A stretch of DNA of 64,000 bases from an uncultured Bacteroidia bacterium (GCA_902798975.1 CADBYT010000005.1:175012-239011); one strand, 5' to 3'. Positions 18,002 through 26,173 are shown, numbered from the stretch's first letter. The notes: generated by a model from the letters alone, not told the origin. Numbers and translations: made by a program.

Positions 18002-18115
18002 GCTGTGAGGTGCAACTGAATGTAAATCAATAAAATACAATTATATACTACCCCCGTTTTGAGGGTAGTATAAAACAGCAAAACTCTCATTGACAATTAT
18101 TTCCGGCTCACAAGC
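18002..18115. repeat. dispersed 114-bp palindromic element, copy 1
   Basis: The element begins GCTGTGAG and ends CTCACAAGC, near-perfect terminal inverted repeats. Its centre is a 10-bp perfect hairpin, TATACTACCC (18044-18053) with GGGTAGTATA (18063-18072). A second arm pair, GTTTTGCTGT (17997-18006) and ACAGCAAAAC (18075-18084), also encloses it. A related copy of 115 bp is at 38343-38457 with the same ends and hairpin offset. It lies between converging genes. Confidence 0.65.
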
Positions 18116-18401
18116 CTATGATGCCGTGGGCGGCAATATGGTGAAATAGAGATGGTTGTGCGATTGTCTCTGGTCGATCTCGGCTAGAGACAATGTCGTA
18201 AATTGCATGCAATCAAGATGTTGCTGCCCACGCGGCTTCTTGACGGGAGTATATCAATCTGGGTGCGGGCAGGACATGGCACCACCGCTGGGCGCGCGCC
18301 CGGCGGTTACGAGCGATCTCCGCTTTCGAGCTATGGAGGGCTCGACGCGGAGTGCTCGTTGCCGGCAAGTGAGGTAACTGCCCGCCCCGGGCAGCGGTCG
18401 A
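18116..18401. other. non-coding stretch with strong secondary-structure potential
   Basis: No convincing ORF is present. CGTGGGCGGCAA (18125-18136) pairs with TTGCTGCCCACG (18221-18232), 11 of 12 positions. This closes a domain that contains a 9-bp hairpin (ATTGTCTCT 18163-18171 with AGAGACAAT 18186-18194) and the palindrome ATTGCATGCAAT (18202-18213). G/C-rich stems follow. It could encode a structured RNA, but no promoter was identified and no known RNA class was recognised. Confidence 0.4.
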
Positions 18402-19382
18402 CTACGGGAAGAGGACCTCCAGGCCGTCGTAGGCGTATTTCAGCGGGTCGGGGACAGCCTGGTCGAGTTCGGCCTGGGTGGTGTGGTAGGCCTTGGCCAG
18501 GTGGGTCAGCCAGACCTTCTGCCCCTCGACGGGAATGTAGCGGCGGTTCTTTGCGAGCACCTGGACCGTGTCGCGGACCATGGCCACGCTGGAGTGGGAG
18601 AACATCCGGAAATCGGGCTCCGGATAGTCCATCGACATCGTGGCTTCCATGATGATGCCCGTCAGGAACTTCCGGCTCCGCGAGAACTGCCCGATTCCGG
18701 CATATCCGGCCGCACGGGCCGTCAGCCCGCCGGTGTCCGTGGCGTAGAGCAGGCGGGTGGAATCCTTCTCAATCAGATAGATCAGGGTCTCCTCCTCCAC
18801 GAAATTGGAGGCGTGGTTGGCCGGGAGCGCCGTCACCGTAAGTCCCTGCTCCTCAATGGGCTGCCCCAGGCTGACCGGAAGGATCTCCGGCACGGGCTTC
18901 CCGCTCTTCTCGGAGGCCTTGCGGAAATCCTCCTTCGCCCGGTCGAACCAGGTCGCGCCGACATAGACGCGCCGGGGGCCCAACTCCAGGGCCGCGGCGG
19001 GATCGTAATGGTCGTCGTGGGAATGGGTGTAGAAAATGACCTCCGGACGCAGTCCGGCGGGGATCATATCCGCCGCCGAGGCGGTGAAATCGAAGAGCAC
19101 CTTCCCGTCGGCGAGGATGCTGGCGTGCCGGCGCAGGTCGCCGTTCGCCGCCGGACCGCGCCAGTCGGCGCCGCCGGTGCCCAGGAAACGGACCCGGATG
19201 CCCGGGCCGGTCGGTTCATAGACAGCAGGACCGGCATTCCTGCCGGGAAAGCCGCCCGGAAAGCCTCCGGGAGGCGGCCCCTGCGGGGGACGAGCCGGCG
19301 GATTCTGCGCCAGCGCCAGCGGATCCACCGCCGCGGCCACCGGCACCATCGCCGCAATCTTCAGAAAATCTCTGCGTTTCAT
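18402..19382 (-). CDS. Tat-exported metallo-beta-lactamase-fold hydrolase
   Basis: From ATG 19382 the 326-residue protein has a twin-arginine signal, MKRRDFLKIAAMVPVAAAV, followed by a Pro/Gly-rich linker (NPPARPPQGPPPGGFPGG). The catalytic domain shows the metal motif THSHDDHYDP (HxHxDH), then LPANHASN and LLYATDTGG, in the order of PhnP/RNase Z-like MBL enzymes. Tat export suggests folding with metal in the cytoplasm before transport. A phosphodiesterase or lactonase activity is likely, but the substrate is not deducible. It lies downstream of the pyrimidine operon on the same strand but appears to have its own promoter. Confidence 0.8.
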   Translation of the reverse strand: MKRRDFLKIAAMVPVAAAVDPLALAQNPPARPPQGPPPGGFPGGFPGRNAGPAVYEPTGPGIRVRFLGTGGADWRGPAANGDLRRHASILADGKVLFDFTASAADMIPAGLRPEVIFYTHSHDDHYDPAAALELGPRRVYVGATWFDRAKEDFRKASEKSGKPVPEILPVSLGQPIEEQGLTVTALPANHASNFVEEETLIYLIEKDSTRLLYATDTGGLTARAAGYAGIGQFSRSRKFLTGIIMEATMSMDYPEPDFRMFSHSSVAMVRDTVQVLAKNRRYIPVEGQKVWLTHLAKAYHTTQAELDQAVPDPLKYAYDGLEVLFP

Positions 19383-19387
19383 AGGGC

Positions 19388-19418
19388 CCAATTTACATTT
19401 TTTCCGCCAAAGGAACAA
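19388..19418 (-). promoter_or_regulatory. promoter of the MBL-fold gene
   Basis: On the minus strand TTG (19418-19416) is followed after exactly 20 bp by TAAATTGG (19395-19388), one mismatch from TAnnTTTG. Transcription would begin at or within a few bases of the ATG at 19382, so the message may be leaderless. Confidence 0.5.
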
Positions 19419-19473
19419 GCGGAAAGCAGGCAAACGGGTAGTTAGAATCGGAAGCGCAGCGACGCAGGGGAGT

Positions 19474-19495
19474 CTGAGGGGGAACGCCCCCTCAG
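19474..19495. terminator. G/C-rich hairpin after pyrB
   Basis: CTGAGGGGG (19474-19482) and CCCCCTCAG (19487-19495) pair perfectly around AACG. With the longer hairpin at 19504-19549 it separates pyrB from the downstream MBL-fold gene. Confidence 0.5.
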
Positions 19496-19503
19496 TCATA
19501 GGC

Positions 19504-19549
19504 GTATTGCGACAGCAAGGTTCGTTATCGAACCTTGCTGTCGCAATAC
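19504..19549. terminator. 21-bp perfect inverted repeat spanning the pyrB stop codon
   Basis: GTATTGCGACAGCAAGGTTCG (19504-19524) is the exact reverse complement of 19529-19549, with a 4-nt loop. The right arm is pyrB coding sequence (residues WYCDSKVR) and the loop holds most of the stop codon. It probably ends or stabilises the pyrimidine operon transcript; there is no T-run. Confidence 0.6.
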
Positions 19550-20604
19550 CAGCAGCGGGTGATGCCGTTCTCCGCGAGGCGGAAGCGGCTCTCGTGCTTC
19601 TCGTTGTTGCAGATACACTTCGGATTCGAGCAATGCAATGCGGGATTGATGATGGGCGCATCATGCTCGGGCATCCCGTGCGAAGGATCGTTCTTCCACT
19701 CCATCAGGCTGATGATCAGTGCCATACGGACGAGTTTTCCGTTCTCGACCTGGCGGAAATAAGCAGCGCGCGGGTCATCGTCCACCTCGGTCAGGATCTC
19801 GTTCACGCGCGGAAGCGGGTGCAGCACCGCCATCTTCTCCTTGGCCAGCGCCATGCGCCGGGCGTCCAGCACGAAGCTGTCCTTCACGCGGTCGAACTCA
19901 TCCTCGTCGAGGAAGCGCTCCTTCTGCACGCGCGTCATGTAGAGCACGTCCAGCTCCGGGATGGCCTCGTCGAGTGAATCCGTCTCGCGATAGGCTACGC
20001 CCATCTTGTCGCAGACATCCTGTTTGATGTAGTCCGGCAGGCGCAGCTCGTCCGGGGCGATGAGCACGACCTTGATGTCCTTGTAGCGCGACAGCGCCTT
20101 GATCAGGGAATGGACCGTGCGGCCGAAGCGGAGGTCGCCGCAGAAGCCGATGGTGATGCCGTCGATGTGGCCGAGCTCGCGCTTGATGGTCAGCAGGTCG
20201 GTCAGGGTCTGCGTCGGGTGGCTGTGGGAGCCGTCGCCGGCGTTGATAATCGGCACGCGGGACACCTCGGAGGCCACCAGCGGGGCACCCTCGATGGGGT
20301 GGCGCATCGCGATGATGTCGGCGAAGCAGCCCACCACGCGCACGGTGTCCTGCACAGTCTCGCCCTTGCTCACGGAGGAGTTCTGGGGGTTGGAGAAGCC
20401 GAGAACGTTGCCGCCCAGCTCCATCATCGCGGCGGTGAAGGACAGCCGCGTACGGGTGCTCGGCTCATAGAAGAGCGTTGCGAGCTTCTTGTGGGCCATG
20501 CTGCCCTGATAGCGCTCGCGGTGGGCGATGATGTCTTCGGCCAGGGCTACGATCTGGTCGATTTCCTCCTTGGAGAGGTCGGTGGGGTCGATGAGGTGTT
20601 TCAT
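19525..20604 (-). CDS. pyrB: aspartate carbamoyltransferase with fused PyrI-like zinc domain
   Basis: The first ~305 residues are PyrB, which joins aspartate and carbamoyl phosphate in pyrimidine synthesis. Signatures are FYEPSTRTRLSF (carbamoyl-phosphate loop), ADIIAMRHPIEGAP, NAGDGSHSHPTQTLTDLLTI and HPLPRVNEI. The last ~50 residues do not belong to PyrB: NPALHCSNPKCICNNEKHES and RCWYCDSKVR reproduce the four-cysteine zinc domain at the C-terminus of the regulatory subunit PyrI. The PyrI nucleotide-binding domain is missing, so the fusion may keep the catalytic/zinc contact but lose allosteric ATP/CTP control. The ATG (20604) overlaps the pyrE stop (ATGA). Confidence 0.93.
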   Translation of the reverse strand: MKHLIDPTDLSKEEIDQIVALAEDIIAHRERYQGSMAHKKLATLFYEPSTRTRLSFTAAMMELGGNVLGFSNPQNSSVSKGETVQDTVRVVGCFADIIAMRHPIEGAPLVASEVSRVPIINAGDGSHSHPTQTLTDLLTIKRELGHIDGITIGFCGDLRFGRTVHSLIKALSRYKDIKVVLIAPDELRLPDYIKQDVCDKMGVAYRETDSLDEAIPELDVLYMTRVQKERFLDEDEFDRVKDSFVLDARRMALAKEKMAVLHPLPRVNEILTEVDDDPRAAYFRQVENGKLVRMALIISLMEWKNDPSHGMPEHDAPIINPALHCSNPKCICNNEKHESRFRLAENGITRCWYCDSKVR

Positions 20605-21209
20605 AAGGCGTTGCGGAATGCGAGGATCTGATCTTTCTGTGCAGGAGTGATGTATTTTTCTTCGACGGCGACGTCCACGAGGGCGTCGAGGTTGCTCAGC
20701 GAATAATTGACGACGTTCGCCGCGGCGAGACGGTCCAGGCCCTTGCGGATGCCGTAGGTGAAGATGCTCACGATGCCCAGCACCTCGGCGCCCGCTTCGC
20801 GCAGGGCGTTCACCACGTCGATGACGCTGCCGCCCGTGGAGATGAGGTCCTCGACCACGACGACCTTCGTGCCGGGATCGAGCCGGCCCTCGATGCGGTT
20901 GGTGCGGCCGTGGCTCTTGGCTTCGCCCCGCACGTAACCCATCGGCAGGCCCAGGATCGTGGCGGTGATGGCGGCGTGGGCGATGCCGGCGGTGGAGGTG
21001 CCCATCAGCGCTTCGCACTGCGGGAAATGCTCGCGCACCAGCGCGGCCAGCCCGGCTTCGATCTTTTCCCGGACGGCAGGGGCGGAGAGGGTCAGGCGGT
21101 TGTCGCAGTAGATCGGGCTCTGGATGCCGCTGGCCCAGGTGAACGGCTCCTCCGGACGCAGGAACACGGCCTGGATGGAGAGGAGTTCTTTGGCGATGAC
21201 TTTTTCCAT
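20601..21209 (-). CDS. pyrE: orotate phosphoribosyltransferase
   Basis: The 202-residue protein converts orotate plus PRPP to OMP. It carries FTWASGIQSPIYCDNR near the N-terminus, the GTSTAGIAHA segment, and the PRPP-binding loop VVVEDLISTGGSVIDVV. Length and motif order are typical for Bacteroidetes PyrE. It is separated from pyrF by 3 bp and overlaps pyrB by 4 bases, so it is part of one operon transcript. Confidence 0.95.
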   Translation of the reverse strand: MEKVIAKELLSIQAVFLRPEEPFTWASGIQSPIYCDNRLTLSAPAVREKIEAGLAALVREHFPQCEALMGTSTAGIAHAAITATILGLPMGYVRGEAKSHGRTNRIEGRLDPGTKVVVVEDLISTGGSVIDVVNALREAGAEVLGIVSIFTYGIRKGLDRLAAANVVNYSLSNLDALVDVAVEEKYITPAQKDQILAFRNAL

Positions 21210-21212
21210 TAT

Positions 21213-21917
21213 CTATTGATTCAAAAATTCTTTCAGGCAGCGCTCGTAGGCGGCGACGGGGTCCGGGGCGGCTGTCACGGGGCGGCCGACGACGATGTAG
21301 TCCGAGCCGATCTCCCGGGCGCGGGCAGGGGTGGTGATCCGGACCTGGTCATCCGCGGCCGCATCCACAAAACGGATGCCCGGGGTGATGGTGAGGAAGT
21401 CCGGGCCGCAGGCGTCCTTGACCATGGCCGCCTCCAGCGGCGAGCAGACGACGCCGTCCAGGCCGGCATCGCGCGCGTTCTGCGCGTATTTCACGATGGT
21501 ATCGTTGATGCTCGCGCCGATGAGCAGCTCCTGCTGCATGCGTTCCTCGCTGGTGGAGGTGAGCTGCGTGACGGCGATCAGCAGGGGCCGGCTCCCGTCC
21601 GGCCGCGTGAGGCCTTCCAGCGCAGCGCGCATCATGTCGATGGTGCCGGCGGCGTGGACGTTGCAGATGTCCACGTCCAGCGCGGAGAGCACCTTCATCG
21701 CCTTCTTGACCGTGTTGGGGATGTCGTGGAGCTTGAGATCCAGGAAGACGGGGTGGCCGCGGCGCTTGAGTTCGCGGACGATGTCCGGTCCTTCGGCGTA
21801 GAAGAGCTCCATGCCGATCTTGACGAAGGGTTTACGCCTGTCGGTGAATGCGTCCAGGAAGTCCAGGGTCTGCTGCCTGCCTGCGAAGTCGCAGGCGATG
21901 ATGACGTCTTTTGCCAT
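21213..21917 (-). CDS. pyrF: orotidine 5'-phosphate decarboxylase (short class)
   Basis: This 234-residue TIM-barrel enzyme makes UMP from OMP. Key motifs are IACDFAG at the N-terminus, FLDLKLHDIPNTV (the DxKxxD catalytic tetrad), LTITPGIRF and YIVVGRPVT (phosphate binding). It belongs to the short bacterial class, whereas many Bacteroidetes use the ~270-residue type; this could mark replacement by transfer. Its start codon overlaps the final base of pyrD. Confidence 0.95.
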   Translation of the reverse strand: MAKDVIIACDFAGRQQTLDFLDAFTDRRKPFVKIGMELFYAEGPDIVRELKRRGHPVFLDLKLHDIPNTVKKAMKVLSALDVDICNVHAAGTIDMMRAALEGLTRPDGSRPLLIAVTQLTSTSEERMQQELLIGASINDTIVKYAQNARDAGLDGVVCSPLEAAMVKDACGPDFLTITPGIRFVDAAADDQVRITTPARAREIGSDYIVVGRPVTAAPDPVAAYERCLKEFLNQ

Positions 21918-22837
21918 TATTGTACGATACCGATAATATCTTGTAAGTTGTTGATTCTGAGGCTGTCCATCAGTGCCGGCAGGGCTTCTATAATCTCCGG
22001 GCAGGCCATGGGGTTGCGCAGGTTCTCCGCGCCCACCTGCACGGCCGTGGCGCCGGCCATCATCATTTCAATGACGTCCTCGGCGCGCCGCACGCCGCCG
22101 CAGCCCATCACCGGGATCCCGCAGGCGTGCGCTACCTGGTACACCATGCGCAGGGCGAGCGGGAAGACCGCGGGGCCGGAGAAGCCGCCCATCTTGTTGG
22201 CGATGACCGGCTGGCGCTTCTTGATGTCGATGCGCATGCCGAGCAGGGTGTTGATCAGCGTGATGCCGTCCGCGCCGGCGTCCTCGCAGGCCTTGGCGAT
22301 GGCCACGATGTCCGTGACGTTGGGGCTGAGCTTGATGAAGACGGGCTTGTGGCGGACGACTTCGCGCACGGCCTTGGTGACGGAGGCTGCGGAAGCGGGG
22401 TCGGTGCCGAAGGCCATGCCGCCCGCGTGCACATTGGGGCAGGACACGTTGACCTCGATGAGGTCGATGTCCGGGCAGGCGTCGGCCTGCGCGCAGTTGT
22501 AAGCGTATTCCTCGACGGAGAAGCCGCTGATGTTGGCGATGATGGCGCCGCGATAGATCTTGCGGAGGGCCGGAGCCTTGTCGGAGACAAGCGCCTCGAT
22601 GCCCGGGTTCTGCAGGCCCACGGAATTGATCATGCCGGCGGTGCACTCCGCGATGCGCGGGGTGGGGTTGCCGAAACGCGCATCGCGCGTGGTCCCTTTC
22701 AGGGAAATGCCGCCGAGCAGGTTGAGGTCGAAGCTGTCGGCGAGCTCCAGCCCGAAGCCGAAGGTCCCGCTGGCGGGAATGACCGGATTCTCCAGGCGGA
22801 GACCGCAGAGGCTGACGGAGAGGTCTTTGTTTACCAT
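21917..22837 (-). CDS. pyrD: dihydroorotate dehydrogenase B, catalytic subunit
   Basis: The 306-residue protein is a class 1B FMN-containing dihydroorotate dehydrogenase. Motifs include GLRLENPVIPASGTFGFG, the active-site region EVNVSCPNVHAGG with the catalytic cysteine, FIKLSPNVTDI, GFSGPAVFPLALRMV and VMGCGGV. Class 1B enzymes pass electrons to NAD+ through the PyrK partner, and pyrK immediately precedes and overlaps it by 7 bases. The complex is soluble and catalyses the only redox step of UMP synthesis. Confidence 0.95.
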   Translation of the reverse strand: MVNKDLSVSLCGLRLENPVIPASGTFGFGLELADSFDLNLLGGISLKGTTRDARFGNPTPRIAECTAGMINSVGLQNPGIEALVSDKAPALRKIYRGAIIANISGFSVEEYAYNCAQADACPDIDLIEVNVSCPNVHAGGMAFGTDPASAASVTKAVREVVRHKPVFIKLSPNVTDIVAIAKACEDAGADGITLINTLLGMRIDIKKRQPVIANKMGGFSGPAVFPLALRMVYQVAHACGIPVMGCGGVRRAEDVIEMMMAGATAVQVGAENLRNPMACPEIIEALPALMDSLRINNLQDIIGIVQ

Positions 22838-23667
22838 AGCACTTCCTCCTTGTCGAAAACGGGGCCGTCGGCGCAGACGCGCCGGGGGCCGGATGCGGTC
22901 TGGACGGTGCAGCCGTAGCAGAAGCCGGCGCCGCAGCCCATGCGCTCCTCGAGGCTGACATCGCCGGGAGAGTCCAGGGTCTTGCAGACGGCTTTCATCA
23001 TGGGCAGGGGACCGCAGGTATAGAATCGGTCGAAGGCGGGCTTTGCCGCCGCGATGGCGTCGGTCACGAAGCCCTTCGTGCCCACGGAGCCGTCCATCGT
23101 GGCGATGTGCACGGGAATGCCGAGGGCCTTCAATTCATCGACCAGGCAGATTTCGTCGGCCTTGTTGAAGCCGAGAACCGCAGAGGCGCGCTTCCCGGCT
23201 GCGAGCAGTTCCTTCGCCAGCAGGTATAGCGGCGCCGCTCCCAGCCCGCCGCCGATTAAAAGAGCATCAGAACTACACTTCTCCGGATGGAACCCGAAAC
23301 CCAAACCGGTGATGCAATTCGCGCGGGGGCGTTGTGCAGCCGGGGTGTCCAGGTATTTTTCGGGCGCTTTTTTCGCGCCCGGAAAAACCTGGACCCCAGG
23401 CGCGCCGGCCAGCAGTTCCAGCGATTCTCCTGGAGTCATCCCAGACATAATCTTCGTTCCTTCGCCGACGACCTTATAGTAAAGAACGACGCCATCGGGC
23501 AGCGAGTCGCTGACGGAAATCGGGCGGCGCAGATAGTAGCCGGGCACGGCGATATCCACGAACTGCCCGCTGCGGATCGCCACCGGCCCGTCCGTGCGCA
23601 GCACGATCCGGAAGGTGTCCCGTGCCACCAGCTCGTTGCTCTCGATCTTGAAAATGCGTTTCTGCAT
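22831..23667 (-). CDS. pyrK: dihydroorotate dehydrogenase B, electron-transfer subunit, with in-frame insertion
   Basis: The 278-residue flavoprotein has an FAD-binding barrel (YLRRPISVSDS, GEGTKIMSGMTPGESLELLAG), an NAD domain (ALLIGGGLGAAPLYLLAKEL) and C-terminal cysteines for a 2Fe-2S cluster (MGCGAGFCYGCTVQT ... RRVCADGP). It carries electrons from PyrD to NAD+. Between LELLAG and TGLGFGF, where relatives have only a short turn, there are ~30 extra residues (~89-119). They are encoded partly by a long imperfect DNA palindrome at 23349-23392, so they look like an in-frame insertion. The frame remains open and all catalytic motifs are intact. Confidence 0.93.
   Translation of the reverse strand: MQKRIFKIESNELVARDTFRIVLRTDGPVAIRSGQFVDIAVPGYYLRRPISVSDSLPDGVVLYYKVVGEGTKIMSGMTPGESLELLAGAPGVQVFPGAKKAPEKYLDTPAAQRPRANCITGLGFGFHPEKCSSDALLIGGGLGAAPLYLLAKELLAAGKRASAVLGFNKADEICLVDELKALGIPVHIATMDGSVGTKGFVTDAIAAAKPAFDRFYTCGPLPMMKAVCKTLDSPGDVSLEERMGCGAGFCYGCTVQTASGPRRVCADGPVFDKEEVLW
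23349..23392. repeat. 44-bp imperfect palindrome inserted within pyrK
   Basis: CCAGGTATTTTTCGGGCGC (23349-23367) and CGCGCCCGGAAAAACCTGG (23374-23392) form a stem with a T6 loop, one bulge and one mismatch. It is coding and codes for residues absent from typical PyrK. Confidence 0.6.
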
Positions 23668-23669
23668 AG

Positions 23670-24935
23670 CTATGCTTGCCAGACGGGCTCACCGTCTTTA
23701 AGGGTCAGGATGATGCGGCTGCGGACGGGCTTGCCGGCGAAGGGCGTGGCCTTGCCGAGGGAGAGGAAGTCCGCGGGGTCGACGGTCCAGGCGGCGTCGG
23801 GATCGATGACCGTGAGGTCGGCGGGGGCGCCGGGGAAGAGCCCGCCGGGCAGGCGGAACGCGGCGCGCGGGCCGGAGGTCAGCGCCTCCACCACACGCTC
23901 CAGGGAGACCTTGCCGGGCAGGACCAGGTCGGTGTATAGCACCGCAAATGCCGTCTCCAGGCCCACGACACCCATCGCGCTGCCCTGCAGCCCGCGGGAT
24001 TTCTCCTCGGCGCTGTGGGGTGCATGATCGGTGGCGACGGCGTCGATGGTGCCGTCCCGCAGGCCTTCGATGAGGGCCTCGCGGTCTTCGGCACGGCGCA
24101 ACGGGGGATTCATCTTGAAGCGGCCGTCCTCCTGCAGATCGTCCTCGCAGAGAGTAAGGTAGTGCGGTCCCGTCTCGCAGGTCACGCGCACCCCGCGCGC
24201 CTTTGCGGCGCGGATCAGTTTCACACTCTCGGCGCAGGAAATGTGGCAGACGTGGTAGCGGCAGCCGGTCTGCTCCGCCAGCTGCAGGTCGCGCGCAATC
24301 TGGCCCCATTCGCTCTCCGAGCAAATGCCCTTGTGGCCGTGGGCGGCGGCGTAGCGGCCGTCATGGATGTAGCCGCCGTGCAGCAGGCGGTTGTCCTCGC
24401 AGTGCGCGGCGATGATGACGTCCTCGCGGGCGGCGGTCTGCATGGCGCGGAGCATCATGGCGTCGTCCTGCACGCCGCTGCCGTCGTCGGAGAAGGCGAC
24501 GCAACGGTCCTTAAGGGCGGCGATGTCCACGGGTTCCAGCCCCTTGCGGCCGCGGGTGATGGCGGCGTAGGGGAGGACCTCGATGCAGGCGTCCCGGTCG
24601 ATGATTTCCTGCTCCAGGGCGATCGTCTCCGGGCTGTCGGGGACGGGGTTGAGGTTGGGCATGGCGCAGACGGTCGTGTAGCCGCCGTGGGCGGCCGCCA
24701 GCGAGCCGGTGCGTATGGTTTCTTTGTAGCTTTGTCCGGGTTCGCGGAAGTGGACGTGGACATCGACGAATCCGGCGCTGACGAATTTTCCGCTGCAGTC
24801 GATGCGCTGCGCGCCGGAGGCCTCGACGATGTCGGGACCGATGGCGGCGATGCGGCCGTCACGCACGAGAATATCCCCCTTGCGGCGGCCTGAGCCGTCG
24901 ATCATCCATCCTCCTTTGAGCAGGCAGTCTCCCAT
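23670..24935 (-). CDS. pyrC: dihydroorotase
   Basis: The 421-residue amidohydrolase cyclises carbamoyl aspartate to dihydroorotate. Signatures are GFVDVHVHFREPGQ (metal HxH), AMPNLNPVPDS, the HCED segment, HVCHISCAES and the catalytic VATDHAPHS. It is the class I (PyrC/allantoinase-like) type. Its ATG overlaps the mgtC stop codon (TGATG), making it the second gene of the minus-strand operon. Confidence 0.93.
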   Translation of the reverse strand: MGDCLLKGGWMIDGSGRRKGDILVRDGRIAAIGPDIVEASGAQRIDCSGKFVSAGFVDVHVHFREPGQSYKETIRTGSLAAAHGGYTTVCAMPNLNPVPDSPETIALEQEIIDRDACIEVLPYAAITRGRKGLEPVDIAALKDRCVAFSDDGSGVQDDAMMLRAMQTAAREDVIIAAHCEDNRLLHGGYIHDGRYAAAHGHKGICSESEWGQIARDLQLAEQTGCRYHVCHISCAESVKLIRAAKARGVRVTCETGPHYLTLCEDDLQEDGRFKMNPPLRRAEDREALIEGLRDGTIDAVATDHAPHSAEEKSRGLQGSAMGVVGLETAFAVLYTDLVLPGKVSLERVVEALTSGPRAAFRLPGGLFPGAPADLTVIDPDAAWTVDPADFLSLGKATPFAGKPVRSRIILTLKDGEPVWQA

Positions 24936-25564
24936 CAGTCGAGCGTCTCCACCCGGACATCCGGAATTTCAGAAAGACGTTCGAGCAGGGAGAGGGTGCT
25001 CTCTTTCTTCTTGATCAGCATGTTGACCTCTGCCTTGCAGGTGTCGCCCTGGCGGTTGAGGGAGAACCAGTTCACCTGCTTGCCCAGGGACTCGAGAGCG
25101 GTCGCGATGGTTTTCTCGTCCTTTCCGGACAGAGTGATGCTCACCTGGCGCTCGCCGAGTCTGGTGGTGAAGAAGTGCAGCAACGCCATGCAGACCAGGA
25201 TCATGACGGTGCAGAGCACGCCCATTTCATAGAGGCCGCAACCGATACTCAGGCCCATGGCGCCGGTGACCCAGAGGCCGGCAGCCGTGGTCAGGCCGCT
25301 GACGTGCTTGTTCTTCATGATGATGCCGCTGCCCATGAAACCCAGGCCGCCTACGACGCCCGCGGCGATACGTGCGGCGTCGAACTTATCGGCACCGGAG
25401 AAGCCGTACTGGGAAATGATCATGAACAAGGCGGCGCCCATGCCCACCAGGAGGTGGGTGCGGATGCCGGCACCCTTGCCGTGCAGTTCGCGCTCATAGC
25501 CGATGGCGGCGCCGAGCAGGCCGGCGGCCACCATGCGGATGGGTAATTCTAATGCGAGTGTCAT
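24935..25564 (-). CDS. MgtC/SapB-family membrane protein with ACT-like C-terminus
   Basis: The 209 residues contain four or five helices with the MgtC signature GLLGAAIGYERELHGKGAGIRTHLLVGMGAALFM and DAARIAAGVVGGLGFMGSGI, followed by a soluble domain (~140-209) with ACT-like strand order (QVSITLSGKDEKTIATALES). MgtC-type proteins act in magnesium/ATP homeostasis. It is the first gene of the pyrimidine operon, an unusual place. The start at 25564 matches relatives and sits downstream of a -7 box; ATG 25582 is an alternative that would make the message almost leaderless. Confidence 0.85.
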   Translation of the reverse strand: MTLALELPIRMVAAGLLGAAIGYERELHGKGAGIRTHLLVGMGAALFMIISQYGFSGADKFDAARIAAGVVGGLGFMGSGIIMKNKHVSGLTTAAGLWVTGAMGLSIGCGLYEMGVLCTVMILVCMALLHFFTTRLGERQVSITLSGKDEKTIATALESLGKQVNWFSLNRQGDTCKAEVNMLIKKKESTLSLLERLSEIPDVRVETLD

Positions 25565-25586
25565 AGTTGATGTGATTTCCAAACGA

Positions 25587-25594
25587 CAAAGATA
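25587..25594 (-). promoter_or_regulatory. -7 box for the mgtC-pyr operon
   Basis: TATCTTTG on the minus strand matches TAnnTTTG. A TTG is found 25 bp upstream (25622-25620), rather long, so spacing is not ideal. The 137-bp gap to purE also carries the divergent purE promoter. Confidence 0.5.
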
Positions 25595-25652
25595 CGGAAA
25601 AATGCGTGAAAGTTATTAACAATGTGAGGCGTAAAATTGTCGATAACTTATC

Positions 25653-25683
25653 TTGCACGACGCGTGGGATTGTTGTAAATTTG
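25653..25683 (+). promoter_or_regulatory. purE operon promoter
   Basis: TTG at 25653-25655 and TAAATTTG at 25676-25683 are separated by 20 bp, an exact Bacteroidetes housekeeping promoter. Expected start is near 25689, leaving a leader of about 12 nt before the purE ATG at 25702. Confidence 0.7.
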
Positions 25684-25701
25684 CACCTTGTTAGTTCGCG
25701 T

Positions 25702-26169
25702 ATGAAAGTCAGCATTATCATGGGATCCAAGAGCGACTGGGACGTCATGTCAGCCGCTTGCGAGACCCTCGAACAGTTCGGGGTCCCGTTCGAAAAAAAA
25801 GTCATCAGCGCACACCGTACACCGCAGTTTTTCTGTGATTACATGGCCACGGCCCGCGACCGCGGGGTGGGCATCGTAATCGCCGGTGCCGGCGGAGCCG
25901 CCCACCTGCCCGGCATGGCGGCGGCCCTGACCTCGCTTCCGGTGATCGGCGTCCCGATCAAGAGCAAGGCGCTGAACGGCCTGGATTCCCTGCTGTCCAT
26001 TGTCCAGATGCCTTCCGGCATCCCCGTCGCGACCATGGCGATCGACGGGGCGAAGAATGCCGCCCTCTATGCGGTCGCCGTCCTCGCCCTCCAGGACCCC
26101 GCGCTTGCGGCCAAACTGGAGGATTTCCGGAAGAAACAGGCTGAAAAAGTCCTTCAAACCGAGATATAG
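25702..26169 (+). CDS. purE: N5-carboxyaminoimidazole ribonucleotide mutase / AIR carboxylase PurE
   Basis: The 155-residue enzyme opens with [12 protein letters not shown] and contains [28 protein letters not shown] and VGVPI-like [19 protein letters not shown]. These are the nucleotide-binding and active-site loops of PurE. No purK accompanies it in the cluster, so the gene may be of the class that uses CO2 directly, or purK may lie elsewhere. It is the first gene of the purine operon, 4 bp before purL. Confidence 0.95.
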   Translation: MKVSIIMGSKSDWDVMSAACETLEQFGVPFEKKVISAHRTPQFFCDYMATARDRGVGIVIAGAGGAAHLPGMAAALTSLPVIGVPIKSKALNGLDSLLSIVQMPSGIPVATMAIDGAKNAALYAVAVLALQDPALAAKLEDFRKKQAEKVLQTEI

Positions 26170-26173
26170 CGTA

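Noticed and set aside
18116-18401. tmRNA, RNase P RNA, SRP RNA or retron RNA
   Set aside because: None of the conserved sequence blocks of these RNAs could be found and no reverse transcriptase gene is near.
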